NCBI RefSeq assembly: GCF_002934685.1
Contig: NZ_NKHL01000120.1
Coordinates: 261,410 to 325,409 of the forward strand
DNA from: Pseudomonas bohemica
GTDB taxonomy: Bacteria > Pseudomonadota > Gammaproteobacteria > Pseudomonadales > Pseudomonadaceae
Direction: 5' to 3'
Length of the DNA stretch: 64,000 nucleotides
Of the stretch, positions 51,687 through 59,883 are shown one piece after another. The notes below the pieces were generated by a model, which was not told the origin of the DNA, did not search any database, and was given only the letters and a program-made list of their open reading frames with translations. The first letter of the stretch is position 1. Each line of letters begins with the position of its first letter. A program made the position numbers and the translations under genes.

Positions 51687-52832
51687 TCAGGCCAGCTGTT
51701 CACGGACCAGCAAATCGCGGGTGATTTCGTTGACGGACTTGGCGCCGGTCAACACCATCGCCACGCGCATTTCCTTCTCGAACAAGTCGAGCAGATTTTT
51801 CACGCCCGCTTCGCCATGAGTCGCGAGGGCGTAAATGAAAGCGCGGCCAATCAGCACGGCGTCGGCGCCCAGGGCGATCATGCGCACCACGTCCAGCCCG
51901 CTGCGAATGCCCGAATCGGCGAGGATCTTGAGCTCGCCCTTCACCGCATCTGCGATGGCTGGCAGAGCACGGGCGCTGGACAGCACACCATCGAGCTGAC
52001 GACCGCCGTGGTTGGAAACGATGATCCCGTCAGCGCCGAAGGTCACGGCGTCGCGGGCGTCTTCGGGGTCGAGAATGCCTTTGATCAGCATCGGGCCGTC
52101 CCAGAATTCGCGGATCCACTCCAGGTCTTTCCAGGAAATCGACGGGTCGAAATTGTTGCCAAGCCAGGCAATGTAGTCGGTCAGACCAGTGGGGTTGCCA
52201 CGATAGGCCGAGACGTTGCCCAGATCGTGGGGGCGACCATTGACGCCTACGTCCCAAGCCCACTGCGGATGGGTCATGGCTTGCAGGACGCGGCGAATCG
52301 GGCCGTTCTTGCCGCTCATGCCGGAGTGAAGATCCCGATAGCGGGCACCGGGTACCGGCATGTCGACGGTGAACACCAACGTCTTGACTCCTGCGGCCTT
52401 GGCGCGCTCGAGGGCGTTGCGCATGAAGCCGCGGTCCTTAAGCACGTAAAGCTGGAACCACATCGGGCGGTCGATGGCCGGGGCGACTTCTTCTATCGGG
52501 CACACCGACACTGTGGACAGGGTAAATGGAATGCCTTTGGCCGCTGCCGCGCGCGCAGCCTGCACTTCGCCGCGACGGGCATACATGCCGCACAGGCCGA
52601 CCGGGGCCAGTACCACCGGCATGCTCAACGTTTCATTGAACAGCGAGGTTTGCAGGCTCAGTTCGGACATGTTCTTCAGCACGCGCTGACGCAGGGCAAT
52701 GCTGGCCAGGTCCGAAACGTTGTGGCGCAGGGTGTGTTCGGCGTAGGCGCCACCGTCGGCGTAGTGGAACAGAAAGGGCGGAAGCTTGTGCTGCGCGGCT
52801 GCGCGATAGTCGGTGGAGGCGGAAATGATCAT
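51687..52832 (-). CDS. lldD: L-lactate dehydrogenase (FMN, quinone-linked)
   Basis: 381 residues, family length. Oxidises L-lactate to pyruvate at the inner membrane. MIISASTDYRAAAQHKLPPFLFHYADGGAYAE is the standard opening, read in parts, and KGILDPEDARDAV, VSNHGGRQLDG carry the FMN and catalytic His residues. Start 52832 is chosen over an upstream ATG at 52913 that would enter the lldP end. Confidence 0.95.
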   Translation of the reverse strand: MIISASTDYRAAAQHKLPPFLFHYADGGAYAEHTLRHNVSDLASIALRQRVLKNMSELSLQTSLFNETLSMPVVLAPVGLCGMYARRGEVQAARAAAAKGIPFTLSTVSVCPIEEVAPAIDRPMWFQLYVLKDRGFMRNALERAKAAGVKTLVFTVDMPVPGARYRDLHSGMSGKNGPIRRVLQAMTHPQWAWDVGVNGRPHDLGNVSAYRGNPTGLTDYIAWLGNNFDPSISWKDLEWIREFWDGPMLIKGILDPEDARDAVTFGADGIIVSNHGGRQLDGVLSSARALPAIADAVKGELKILADSGIRSGLDVVRMIALGADAVLIGRAFIYALATHGEAGVKNLLDLFEKEMRVAMVLTGAKSVNEITRDLLVREQLA

Positions 52833-52902
52833 GGGGTCTCGCAACATTGAGTGAGCGGGGGCAGCGACCGGGCGCCTATCAGCACGCCCGGCGCTCGTCT
52901 CG

Positions 52903-54600
52903 TTAATGAACAAGCATGCCGGTCAGCCAGTACGCCTGGACGTACGTGATACAGCCGACGATGGCGGCGAAAAAGATGCTGTGCTTGAGGGTGAAGCGGA
53001 ACAGGTCCGACTCTTTACCAACAAGGCCGGAGGCCGCACAGGCGACGGCGATCGACTGTGGCGAAATCATCTTGCCGGTCACGCCGCCGCTTGAATTGGC
53101 GGCCACCATCAACACGTCACTGACGCCCACTTGATGCGCGGTCGTGGCTTGCAGCGAGCCGAACAGCGCATTGGACGAGGTGTCAGACCCGGTCAGGAAC
53201 ACGCCCAACCAACCGAGGAACGGCGAGAAGAACGGGAATGCCGAACCGGTGGCCGCCAATACCAGCGCCAGCGTCGTGGACATGCCCGAGTAGTTCATGA
53301 CGAAGGCAAAAGCCAGCACCATACCGATGGACGCGATGGCCCAACGCAACTCGGTCAGCGTCTCTTTGAACGTGGTCAGACCGGTTTTAACGCCTATGCG
53401 CAACACGATCATTGCCAAAATTGCCGAAACCAGAATCGCGCTACCCGTCGCAGCGAGCAGGTCCAACTTGTAAACGGCCGGCATTGCGGTGGGATTGGCC
53501 ACGATCGGCGCAACCTTCATCACCAGGTTGTCCAGGTGCGGCACCGAGAAACTCATGGTCAGCGCCTGCAGCGCACCTCCGGCGGCGAACAGGGCCTTGA
53601 ACGGCTTCAGGGTCCAGATCGTCACCACCACTGTGAGAATCAGGAACGGGGACCAGGCTTTGAAGATGGTGCCGACCGAGTGCGGCGATTTCGTAGTGGT
53701 GCGTGGTTGACCGAAGCCCCCAGGCCCACCCCCCATCAACACCGCGCTGCCGCCTGCGCTGGCCACTTGCACGTCGGCCGCGCGCGCCGGTTGCCAGACT
53801 TTCAGGAAAAAGGTCAGGCAAACGAGACTGACCAGCGCCGAGGTGATGTCTGGCAGTTCCGGGCCGATGAAGTTGGAGGTCAGAAATTGCACGATGGCGA
53901 AGCTGCCGCCTGCAACCAGCGCGGCGGGCCAGGTTTCTTTCACGCCTTTGACGCCGTCCATCATGAACATTAGCCAGAACGGCACGAACATCGACAGCAG
54001 CGGCAACTGGCGGCCTGCCATGGCGCCGATCTTGAACGCATCGATTCCGGAAACCTGCCCAGCCACGATGACCGGAATTCCCAGGGCGCCGAATGCGACC
54101 GGCGCGGTGTTGGCGATCAGGCACAGCCCGGCTGCGTACAGCGGGTTCAGACCCAGGCCTACGAGCAAGGCGGCGGTGATGGCCACTGGCGCGCCGAAAC
54201 CTGCCGCACCCTCGAGGAAGGCACCGAAGCAGAAACCGATGAGCAGGACCTGCAGGCGTTGGTCGTCAGTGATCGACATGATCGAGCTTCGAATGATCTC
54301 GAACTGGCCGCTTTTGACTGTGAGTTTGTAGAGGAATACGGCCGCTACGATGATCCACGCGATGGGCCAGAGGCCATAGAGGAAGCCATAGACCGCCGCG
54401 GCGATTGCCATATCGGCGGGCATCTGGAATGCGAAGATCGCGACCAGGACAGCAAGCACCAGGGTGATGGTGCCCGCGACATGTCCCTTGAGCCGAAACA
54501 CCGCCAGGGCCAAAAAGAAGAACACGATGGGAACGACTGCAACCAACGCCGAAAGGCCCAGGCTGCCGAGTGGTGTGTAGAGCTGTTGCCAGGTTTGCAT
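52903..54600 (-). CDS. lldP: L-lactate permease
   Basis: 565 residues, about a dozen membrane helices. MQTWQQLYTPLGSLGLSALVA start and the FGAFLEGAAGFGAPVAITAAL signature identify LldP-type lactate/proton symporters. First gene of the leftward lactate operon, divergent from lldR with the operator between them. ATG 54600 is the family start; upstream 14 codons are excluded. Confidence 0.95.
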   Translation of the reverse strand: MQTWQQLYTPLGSLGLSALVAVVPIVFFFLALAVFRLKGHVAGTITLVLAVLVAIFAFQMPADMAIAAAVYGFLYGLWPIAWIIVAAVFLYKLTVKSGQFEIIRSSIMSITDDQRLQVLLIGFCFGAFLEGAAGFGAPVAITAALLVGLGLNPLYAAGLCLIANTAPVAFGALGIPVIVAGQVSGIDAFKIGAMAGRQLPLLSMFVPFWLMFMMDGVKGVKETWPAALVAGGSFAIVQFLTSNFIGPELPDITSALVSLVCLTFFLKVWQPARAADVQVASAGGSAVLMGGGPGGFGQPRTTTKSPHSVGTIFKAWSPFLILTVVVTIWTLKPFKALFAAGGALQALTMSFSVPHLDNLVMKVAPIVANPTAMPAVYKLDLLAATGSAILVSAILAMIVLRIGVKTGLTTFKETLTELRWAIASIGMVLAFAFVMNYSGMSTTLALVLAATGSAFPFFSPFLGWLGVFLTGSDTSSNALFGSLQATTAHQVGVSDVLMVAANSSGGVTGKMISPQSIAVACAASGLVGKESDLFRFTLKHSIFFAAIVGCITYVQAYWLTGMLVH

Positions 54601-54796
54601 GTAGGAGGCCCCTAGTTGTTTTTGGTTAGGCCCGGTGTCCATGTCTTACGTGCGCGGCTCCTGCAAGCGACAACTGTTTGTCTGTCGTCTTACCGGCGCT
54701 GACGAACGAATCGCACAGCTCACCAGCTCAAGCCTTTCACCGTCGTGAATGACTTGCGGCGTTCGTGGAGGATGACCACTAATCGCCGGCATCGAA

Positions 54797-54815
54797 AAAT
54801 TGGTAATACCAATTT
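54797..54815. promoter_or_regulatory. LldR-type operator
   Basis: AAATTGGTAATACCAATTT is a perfect palindrome around a central A and contains the TTGGTnnnACCAA consensus of LldR/PdhR/FadR-type regulators. It lies between lldP and lldR. Repression relieved by lactate is the family rule. The 54601-55018 spacer holds no gene. Confidence 0.88.
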
Positions 54816-55018
54816 ACAATGTCTTGGCGCTAAGTTAAAAGCCTTGGCCATGGTGTGTCAATTTATGACGCTAAAACTTTTGTAGTACATGGCCCGCTTA
54901 TTTGCTGAGTTGGCAATTTGTCCTACATCTGCCGGGTGAATGTCTGAGCGCTATCAGCGAGAATATGCGCCCCCGCTGTTATGTCAGACGAGGGGCACTG
55001 GGATGTGGAGTGAGGGGT

Positions 55019-55786
55019 ATGGGCTTTGATCAGGTGCGTCAGCGCCGCTTGTCTGATGATATCGTCGAACAGCTCGAACGAATGATCCTTGAGGGCACGC
55101 TCAGGGCAGGCGGGCGTTTGCCGGCCGAGCGCGCGCTGGCCGAGCAGTTCGGTGTATCTCGCCCCTCGTTGCGCGAAGCCATTCAGAAACTCACTGCCAA
55201 AGGGCTGCTGGTCAGTCGTCAGGGCGGGGGCAATTACGTGGTCGAGAACCTGGGGTCGACATTCAGCGACCCGCTGCTGCATCTCCTGGAGAGCAGCTCC
55301 GAGGCCCAACGCGACCTGCTGGAGTTTCGCCATACCCTCGAAGCGTCCTGCGCCTATTACGCCGCGATTCGCGCGACAGATGTCGATCGCACCCGCCTGC
55401 GCGAAGCGTTCGATGCCTTGCAGGATCGCTACAGCCGGGTCGATGAAGTGAGCCGCGCGGAAGAGGGCGCGGCCGATGCGAACTTCCATCTGGCCATTGC
55501 CGAAGCCAGTCATAACGCCGTCTTGTTGCACACCATCAGAGGCCTGTTCGATCTGCTCAAGCGCAACGTCGTGACCAACATCGGTGGAATGTACAAGCAG
55601 CGCGCAGAGACTCGCGACATGCTGATCAATCAACATCGTGAGTTGTACCAGGCGATCATCGAAGGCCGTGCGGACGATGCTCGCGAGGTATCGAGCCGTC
55701 ATCTGCTGTACGTGCAGGAAGTGCTGGAAGAGGTGCGTCAGCAGGTGCAGCGCACTGCCAGGGCTGAGCGGCGTAACGGGATTTAG
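55019..55786 (+). CDS. lldR: Lactate-responsive GntR/FadR-family regulator
   Basis: 255 residues. N-terminal winged HTH (LSDDIVEQLERMILEG, then LPAERALAEQFGVSRPSLREAIQKL) and a C-terminal FCD ligand domain with FHLAIAEASHN and the RHLLYVQEV-type metal/ligand helices. ATG 55019 is preferred over 54902 because of GGAG eight bases before it. Divergent from lldP with an operator palindrome between, so it controls the lactate operon. Confidence 0.9.
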   Translation: MGFDQVRQRRLSDDIVEQLERMILEGTLRAGGRLPAERALAEQFGVSRPSLREAIQKLTAKGLLVSRQGGGNYVVENLGSTFSDPLLHLLESSSEAQRDLLEFRHTLEASCAYYAAIRATDVDRTRLREAFDALQDRYSRVDEVSRAEEGAADANFHLAIAEASHNAVLLHTIRGLFDLLKRNVVTNIGGMYKQRAETRDMLINQHRELYQAIIEGRADDAREVSSRHLLYVQEVLEEVRQQVQRTARAERRNGI

Positions 55787-55810
55787 AGGCTATGCAAGCA
55801 CTGTGGGAGC

Positions 55811-55881
55811 GCGCTTGCCCGCGATGACGTTGCGTCAGACGCTATAGATGTCTCTGACGCAACGTCATCGCGGGCAAGCGC
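55811..55881. repeat. REP-type long inverted repeat
   Basis: Arms 55811-55839 and 55853-55881 are perfect 29-bp inverse copies around a 13-base loop, starting GCGCTTGCCCGCGATGACG, a familiar Pseudomonas REP core. It lies between the converging lldR and smpB genes and can also end both transcripts. Confidence 0.88.
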
Positions 55882-55908
55882 ACTCCTACAGATAAGGCGC
55901 CTGAAGAG

Positions 55909-56391
55909 TCAGTCTTCCTTGCCCTTGGTCCGCACGGCGCGTTGCAGCTCGCGATCGGAATCGCGTTCGCGCTCGGTGTGGCGCTTGTCGTATTCCTTCT
56001 TACCCTTGCCCAGAGCGATTTCGCACTTGATCAAGTGCTGTTTCCAGTAAAGGGAGAGGGCGACGGCGGCATAGCCTTTCTGCGAAACAGAGGTGATGAG
56101 CTTGTCCAGCTCGCGCTTGTTGAGCAACAGTTTACGGGTGCGTGTCGGGTCAGCGATGACATGGGTACTGGCTGTCGTCAACGGCGAGATATGGCTGCCC
56201 ATCAGCCAGGCCTCACCGTCCTTGAGCAGCACGTAACTGTCCACCAGCTGCACCTTGTTGGCACGCAGGCTTTTTACTTCCCAACCGGCCAGGACCAGAC
56301 CGGCCTCGAACTTGTGTTCGATGAAGTAATCGTGTCGCGCCTTCTTATTCTGCGCGATGGTCCCTGTGGGATGTTTCTTGAGCTTGGCCAT
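55909..56391 (-). CDS. smpB: tmRNA-binding protein SmpB
   Basis: 160 residues, the family length. Starts MAKLKKHPTGTIAQNKKARHD; KFEAGLVLAGWEVKSLRANK and SHISPL are core motifs, and the basic KRHTERERDSDRELQR tail reaches the ribosome. It delivers tmRNA to stalled ribosomes. Start 56391 used; the frame is open to 56517 but without family similarity. Encoded 8 kb from ssrA. Confidence 0.96.
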   Translation of the reverse strand: MAKLKKHPTGTIAQNKKARHDYFIEHKFEAGLVLAGWEVKSLRANKVQLVDSYVLLKDGEAWLMGSHISPLTTASTHVIADPTRTRKLLLNKRELDKLITSVSQKGYAAVALSLYWKQHLIKCEIALGKGKKEYDKRHTERERDSDRELQRAVRTKGKED

Positions 56392-56519
56392 AGGCGACGC
56401 ATTATAGGGATCAACGGGCCTCTCGGCTATGGGCTCCGATAGCGTGAAGCTGTGCGCTTGAGCACGTGGAGTGAATCCCGGACAATGCGCGATCTTTTTT
56501 GGTGTTGGACGTGTCAACG

Positions 56520-57923
56520 ATGTCGACGGACAAGGTTTCAGTCCACGGTAGCTGGGCGAGTCGCTGGGTGTTCATTCTGGCCGCCACTGGCTCCGCGGTG
56601 GGGTTGGGCAGTATATGGAAATTTCCCTACATGGTCGGCGTCTATGGCGGCGGCGCATTCGTGCTGGTGTTTCTGACGTGCATCGCGCTGATCGGCATTC
56701 CGGTGATGATGGCCGAGACACTGATCGGTCGGCGCGCCCGGCAAAGTCCGGCCAACGCCTTGAAGGTGCTGGCGCGGGAAGCCGGTCATTCGGGCAAATG
56801 GTCCTGGGGCGCATTCGCCGGGATGATCACTGCACTGTTGATTCTTTCTTTTTATAGCGTGGTCGGCGGCTGGTCGCTGGAATACATCATCGATGTCGGC
56901 AAGGGCGATTTTCAGGCAGTGACGCCTGACGGGGTCGGCGCGTTTTTCGATGCGATGATCGCTGACCCCTGGCGTCTGGTGGCCTGGCATACGGTGTTCA
57001 TGCTGCTGTCGGCGATCACCATCGCCAAGGGCGTGAATGCGGGGCTGGAGCGCAGTTTGCGTATCCTGATGCCGCTGCTGTTCGTGTTAATGGTGATTCT
57101 ACTGGGCTACAGCCTGACCACCGGGCACTTCATGGAAGGCGTGCATTTCATGTTCGACTTCAAGCCCGAGCAAATCATGGAAGGCCTGCTCCCGGCGATG
57201 GGGCATGCGTTCTTCTCGCTGAGTGTCGGCGTGGGGTCGATCATGATTTACGGCGCGTACATGACCAAGGAAGCCTCGATCAGTGCGACCGTGGTCGGGG
57301 TAGCGCTACTGGATACTTTCGTTTCGCTGCTGGCTGGCCTCGCTTTGTTTCCAATTGTTTTCGCAGCAGGCCTGAACCCGAGCGAAGGGCCGGGCCTGAT
57401 GTTCGTCACCTTGCCTTACGCGTTTGGTAACGTAGCGTTCGGCACCGTGATGGGTGTGGTGTTTTTTATCCTCGTTGCCGTGGCTGCGTGGAGTTCGGCT
57501 ATTTCGCTGTTGGAACCGATGGTGGCGTATCTGGTTGAACGCACCAAAGTACGCCGCGGCTGGGTGACATTCTGGCTATCGTTTATCTGCTGGTTCGTAG
57601 GTCTGGGCACGGTGTTTTCGTTCAACATCTGGAAGCAGGCCAAATTTTTCGTGAACGAAGGCGGCGCGTTTCACCTCTACCAGTGGGGTGCGACGGCAGG
57701 CCTGGACTTCTTTGGCGTGATCGATTTCTTCACGTCGAGGATCATGCTGCCGCTGGGTGGTTTGTGCTTCGTGATTTTCGCAGGTTGGGTGATGGGGCGT
57801 GAGGCGGTGCGCGACGAGTTGTCGGTACGCGGCCCGGTCCTGTTCGCCTTGACGTTCTTTTTGATGCGCTATGTGGCGCCGATCGGCATTCTGATTGTCT
57901 TTGCCGCTCAGCTTTGGAAATAA
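56520..57923 (+). CDS. Sodium-dependent transporter, NSS (SNF) family
   Basis: 467 residues, about 11-12 membrane helices. WVFILAATGSAVGLGSIWKFPYM is the TM1 signature of neurotransmitter:sodium symporters and bacterial Na-coupled amino-acid carriers. An in-frame TTG at 56499 is possible but ATG 56520 gives the usual start. Substrate not readable from sequence. Divergent from smpB. Confidence 0.9.
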   Translation: MSTDKVSVHGSWASRWVFILAATGSAVGLGSIWKFPYMVGVYGGGAFVLVFLTCIALIGIPVMMAETLIGRRARQSPANALKVLAREAGHSGKWSWGAFAGMITALLILSFYSVVGGWSLEYIIDVGKGDFQAVTPDGVGAFFDAMIADPWRLVAWHTVFMLLSAITIAKGVNAGLERSLRILMPLLFVLMVILLGYSLTTGHFMEGVHFMFDFKPEQIMEGLLPAMGHAFFSLSVGVGSIMIYGAYMTKEASISATVVGVALLDTFVSLLAGLALFPIVFAAGLNPSEGPGLMFVTLPYAFGNVAFGTVMGVVFFILVAVAAWSSAISLLEPMVAYLVERTKVRRGWVTFWLSFICWFVGLGTVFSFNIWKQAKFFVNEGGAFHLYQWGATAGLDFFGVIDFFTSRIMLPLGGLCFVIFAGWVMGREAVRDELSVRGPVLFALTFFLMRYVAPIGILIVFAAQLWK

Positions 57924-57930
57924 CGCTGAC

Positions 57931-58365
57931 ATGACTACGCATATTCAACGCTCGGCCCTGTTGCCCTATCCCGCAAAGGCCCTGTACGACCTGGTCAACG
58001 ATGTAGCTCGCTATTCGGAATTCCTGCCCTGGTGCTCCGGCGCCACGGTGCTCGAACACAGCGATACCTCCATGCGCGCTCGGGTCGAAGTGGCAAAAGG
58101 GGGGCTGAGTCAGCATTTCGTGACGCGCAACACGCTGACGCCGGGGCAGACCATCGAGATGAACCTTGAAGAAGGGCCGTTCAGCCAGTTGCATGGCGTC
58201 TGGACCTTCAAGGCGCTGAATGAGAAGGCCTGTAAGATCAGCCTCGATCTGTCCTTCGATTACTCTGGCTCCATCGTGCGAGCCACACTCGGCCCATTGT
58301 TCAATCAGGCGGCCAATACCCTGGTGGATGCTTTCTGTCAGCGTGCCAAAGAGCTCCATGGTTGA
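57931..58365 (+). CDS. ratA: START/Coq10-type protein RatA
   Basis: 144 residues. MTTHIQRSALLPYPAKALYDLVNDVARYSEFLPWC, seen in parts, is the family opening of RatA/ubiquinone-binding SRPBCC proteins. It has been described both as a ribosome-association toxin in E. coli and as a Coq10-like lipid binder; the second may be its main role. Overlaps rnfH by eight bases. Confidence 0.88.
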   Translation: MTTHIQRSALLPYPAKALYDLVNDVARYSEFLPWCSGATVLEHSDTSMRARVEVAKGGLSQHFVTRNTLTPGQTIEMNLEEGPFSQLHGVWTFKALNEKACKISLDLSFDYSGSIVRATLGPLFNQAANTLVDAFCQRAKELHG

Positions 58366-58675
58366 GTCGACGATTCGCGTTGAAGTGGTCTATGCCACTG
58401 CTGAACGCCAGGAGCTGATCGCGCTGGAAGTGCCTGTGGGTAGCACGGTGCTTGAGGCTATGGAGACGTCTGGCCTCGCTCGACGCTTTGGGTTGGACCT
58501 GGCTCGGTGCCCTGTCGGAATATTCGGCAAGGTCGTAGCGTCTCCTGAGACGCGTCAATTGGGGGAAGGTGACCGGGTAGAAATTTACCGCCCGTTGCTG
58601 GCTGATCCAAAAGAGGTGCGCCGATTGCGTGCGCAGAAAGCGGCATTGGCGAAAAAGCAGTCCAAACCGATTTAA
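58358..58675 (+). CDS. rnfH: RnfH family ubiquitin-like protein
   Basis: 105 residues. IRVEVVYATAERQELIALEVPVGSTV and the GIFGKVV, DRVEIYRPLLADPKEVRRLRA blocks are typical of RnfH/UPF0125 (RatB), a beta-grasp protein always paired with RatA. Function not settled. Start 58358 overlaps ratA; the upstream open frame is a shadow of ratA. Confidence 0.9.
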   Translation: MVESTIRVEVVYATAERQELIALEVPVGSTVLEAMETSGLARRFGLDLARCPVGIFGKVVASPETRQLGEGDRVEIYRPLLADPKEVRRLRAQKAALAKKQSKPI

Positions 58676-58707
58676 ATTTTGCATCGCTTCGATTTGGCGG
58701 ACGTAAA

Positions 58708-58733
58708 AAAGCCCGGTATCGCCGGGCTTTTTT
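58708..58733. terminator. Bidirectional terminator
   Basis: AAAGCCCGG-TATCG-CCGGGCTTT with A run before and T run after serves both rnfH and the converging bamE. Confidence 0.88.
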
Positions 58734-58763
58734 GTGCTGCCGATTTGAGTGCGGCGAAGAGGA

Positions 58764-59288
58764 TCAGCGTGGATCGGTATCCAGCGGTTCCTGAGTCGGG
58801 ACGGGAACGGTTTCGACCTTGTCGACGTCGTTCTGGATCTGCTCGAGCAGGGAGCCAGGCTTCGGCGGCTCTTCCTTCTGAGGCTGATCGCCTTTGTTTT
58901 CGGGGGTGACGTTGGTGTCGCTGCCTTTTCCGAGGATCGCCTCGTCGCGGCTTACACCTGGCTTGAAGTCACCGGAAAGGCTGGCCAGTTGATCGTTACC
59001 ATTGAAGATCAGGCTGATACGTTCCTGTTGGCGCTCACCGCCACCTGGCTGCAGGCTGTACAGGTAGTCCCAGCGATCAGGATGGAAGGTGTCGGTCAAC
59101 AAGGGGTTGCCCATGATAAACCGTACTTGCCGTCGGGTCATTCCCGGGCGCAACTGGTCTATCATGTCCTGCGTGACGACATTGCCCTGTTGGATGTCGA
59201 TTTTATAAACCCCGGGGAATGAACAACCGGCGAGTGCGAGCAGTCCCACGAAGGTGAAACTGGTTAGCAAGAGCTTGGTGTTTTGCAT
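58764..59288 (-). CDS. bamE: Outer-membrane assembly lipoprotein BamE (SmpA/OmlA)
   Basis: 174 residues. Lipobox LALAGC with Cys22. The BamE fold is seen in KIDIQQGNVVTQDMIDQLRPGMTRRQVRFIMGNP, read in parts, and FHPDRWDYLYSL. The C-terminal 60 residues are Pro/Glu-rich and disordered, a Pseudomonas extension. Part of the BAM complex for beta-barrel insertion. Divergent from fur, the usual pseudomonad layout. Confidence 0.94.
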   Translation of the reverse strand: MQNTKLLLTSFTFVGLLALAGCSFPGVYKIDIQQGNVVTQDMIDQLRPGMTRRQVRFIMGNPLLTDTFHPDRWDYLYSLQPGGGERQQERISLIFNGNDQLASLSGDFKPGVSRDEAILGKGSDTNVTPENKGDQPQKEEPPKPGSLLEQIQNDVDKVETVPVPTQEPLDTDPR

Positions 59289-59386
59289 CGGTGGGCGACT
59301 TCCACTATCTTGGCTGGGACAACGTAAACCCCGATCATACCTGCATTAAGAGAAGCTGCGAAGCAGCGTCTGCGAGAAAGCTGACC

Positions 59387-59794
59387 ATGGTTGAAAATAG
59401 CGAACTACGCAAAGCTGGACTTAAAGTGACCCTGCCGCGGGTCAAAATCCTTCAAATGCTCGATTCTGCAGAGCAGCGCCACATGAGCGCGGAGGACGTC
59501 TACAAGGCGCTTATGGAGGCCAACGAAGACGTCGGTCTGGCGACGGTTTACCGTGTTTTGACTCAGTTCGAAGCAGCCGGGTTGGTGGTTCGCCACAACT
59601 TCGACGGCGGTCACGCCGTGTTCGAATTGGCCGACGGAGGCCACCACGACCATATGGTCAACGTGGAGTCCGGCGAGGTGATCGAGTTCTTCGACGAAGA
59701 AATCGAGAAGCTGCAGAAAGCCATTGTGGTCAAGCACGGCTTCGAGCTGGTGGATCACAATCTGGTGCTCTACGTACGCAAGAAAAAAGCGTAA
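59387..59794 (+). CDS. fur: Ferric uptake regulator Fur
   Basis: 135 residues. Starts MVENSELRKAGLKVTLPRVKILQML; winged HTH with VGLATVYRVLTQFEAAGLV; metal sites in HHDHM and in VKHGFELVDHN. Lacks the CxxC pair of E. coli Fur, as in Pseudomonas. Represses iron uptake genes when loaded with Fe2+. ATG 59387 is the family start, not 59291. Divergent promoter shared with bamE. Confidence 0.96.
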   Translation: MVENSELRKAGLKVTLPRVKILQMLDSAEQRHMSAEDVYKALMEANEDVGLATVYRVLTQFEAAGLVVRHNFDGGHAVFELADGGHHDHMVNVESGEVIEFFDEEIEKLQKAIVVKHGFELVDHNLVLYVRKKKA

Positions 59795-59812
59795 GTTTTT
59801 TTCCGGTACAAA

Positions 59813-59840
59813 ACAAAGGCGACCTCAGGGTCGCCTTTGT
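59813..59840. terminator. Terminator between fur and recN
   Basis: ACAAAGGCGACC-TCAG-GGTCGCCTTTGT, a perfect 12-bp stem placed between converging genes. Confidence 0.88.
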
Positions 59841-59883
59841 TGTCTCAGCGTATCTGCCGAATGATCGCGAGTGAAACGCGCCG

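Noticed and set aside
50039..51724. Plus-strand frame of 561 codons across the D-lactate dehydrogenase
   Set aside because: Antisense shadow of a GC-rich gene; no domain seen.
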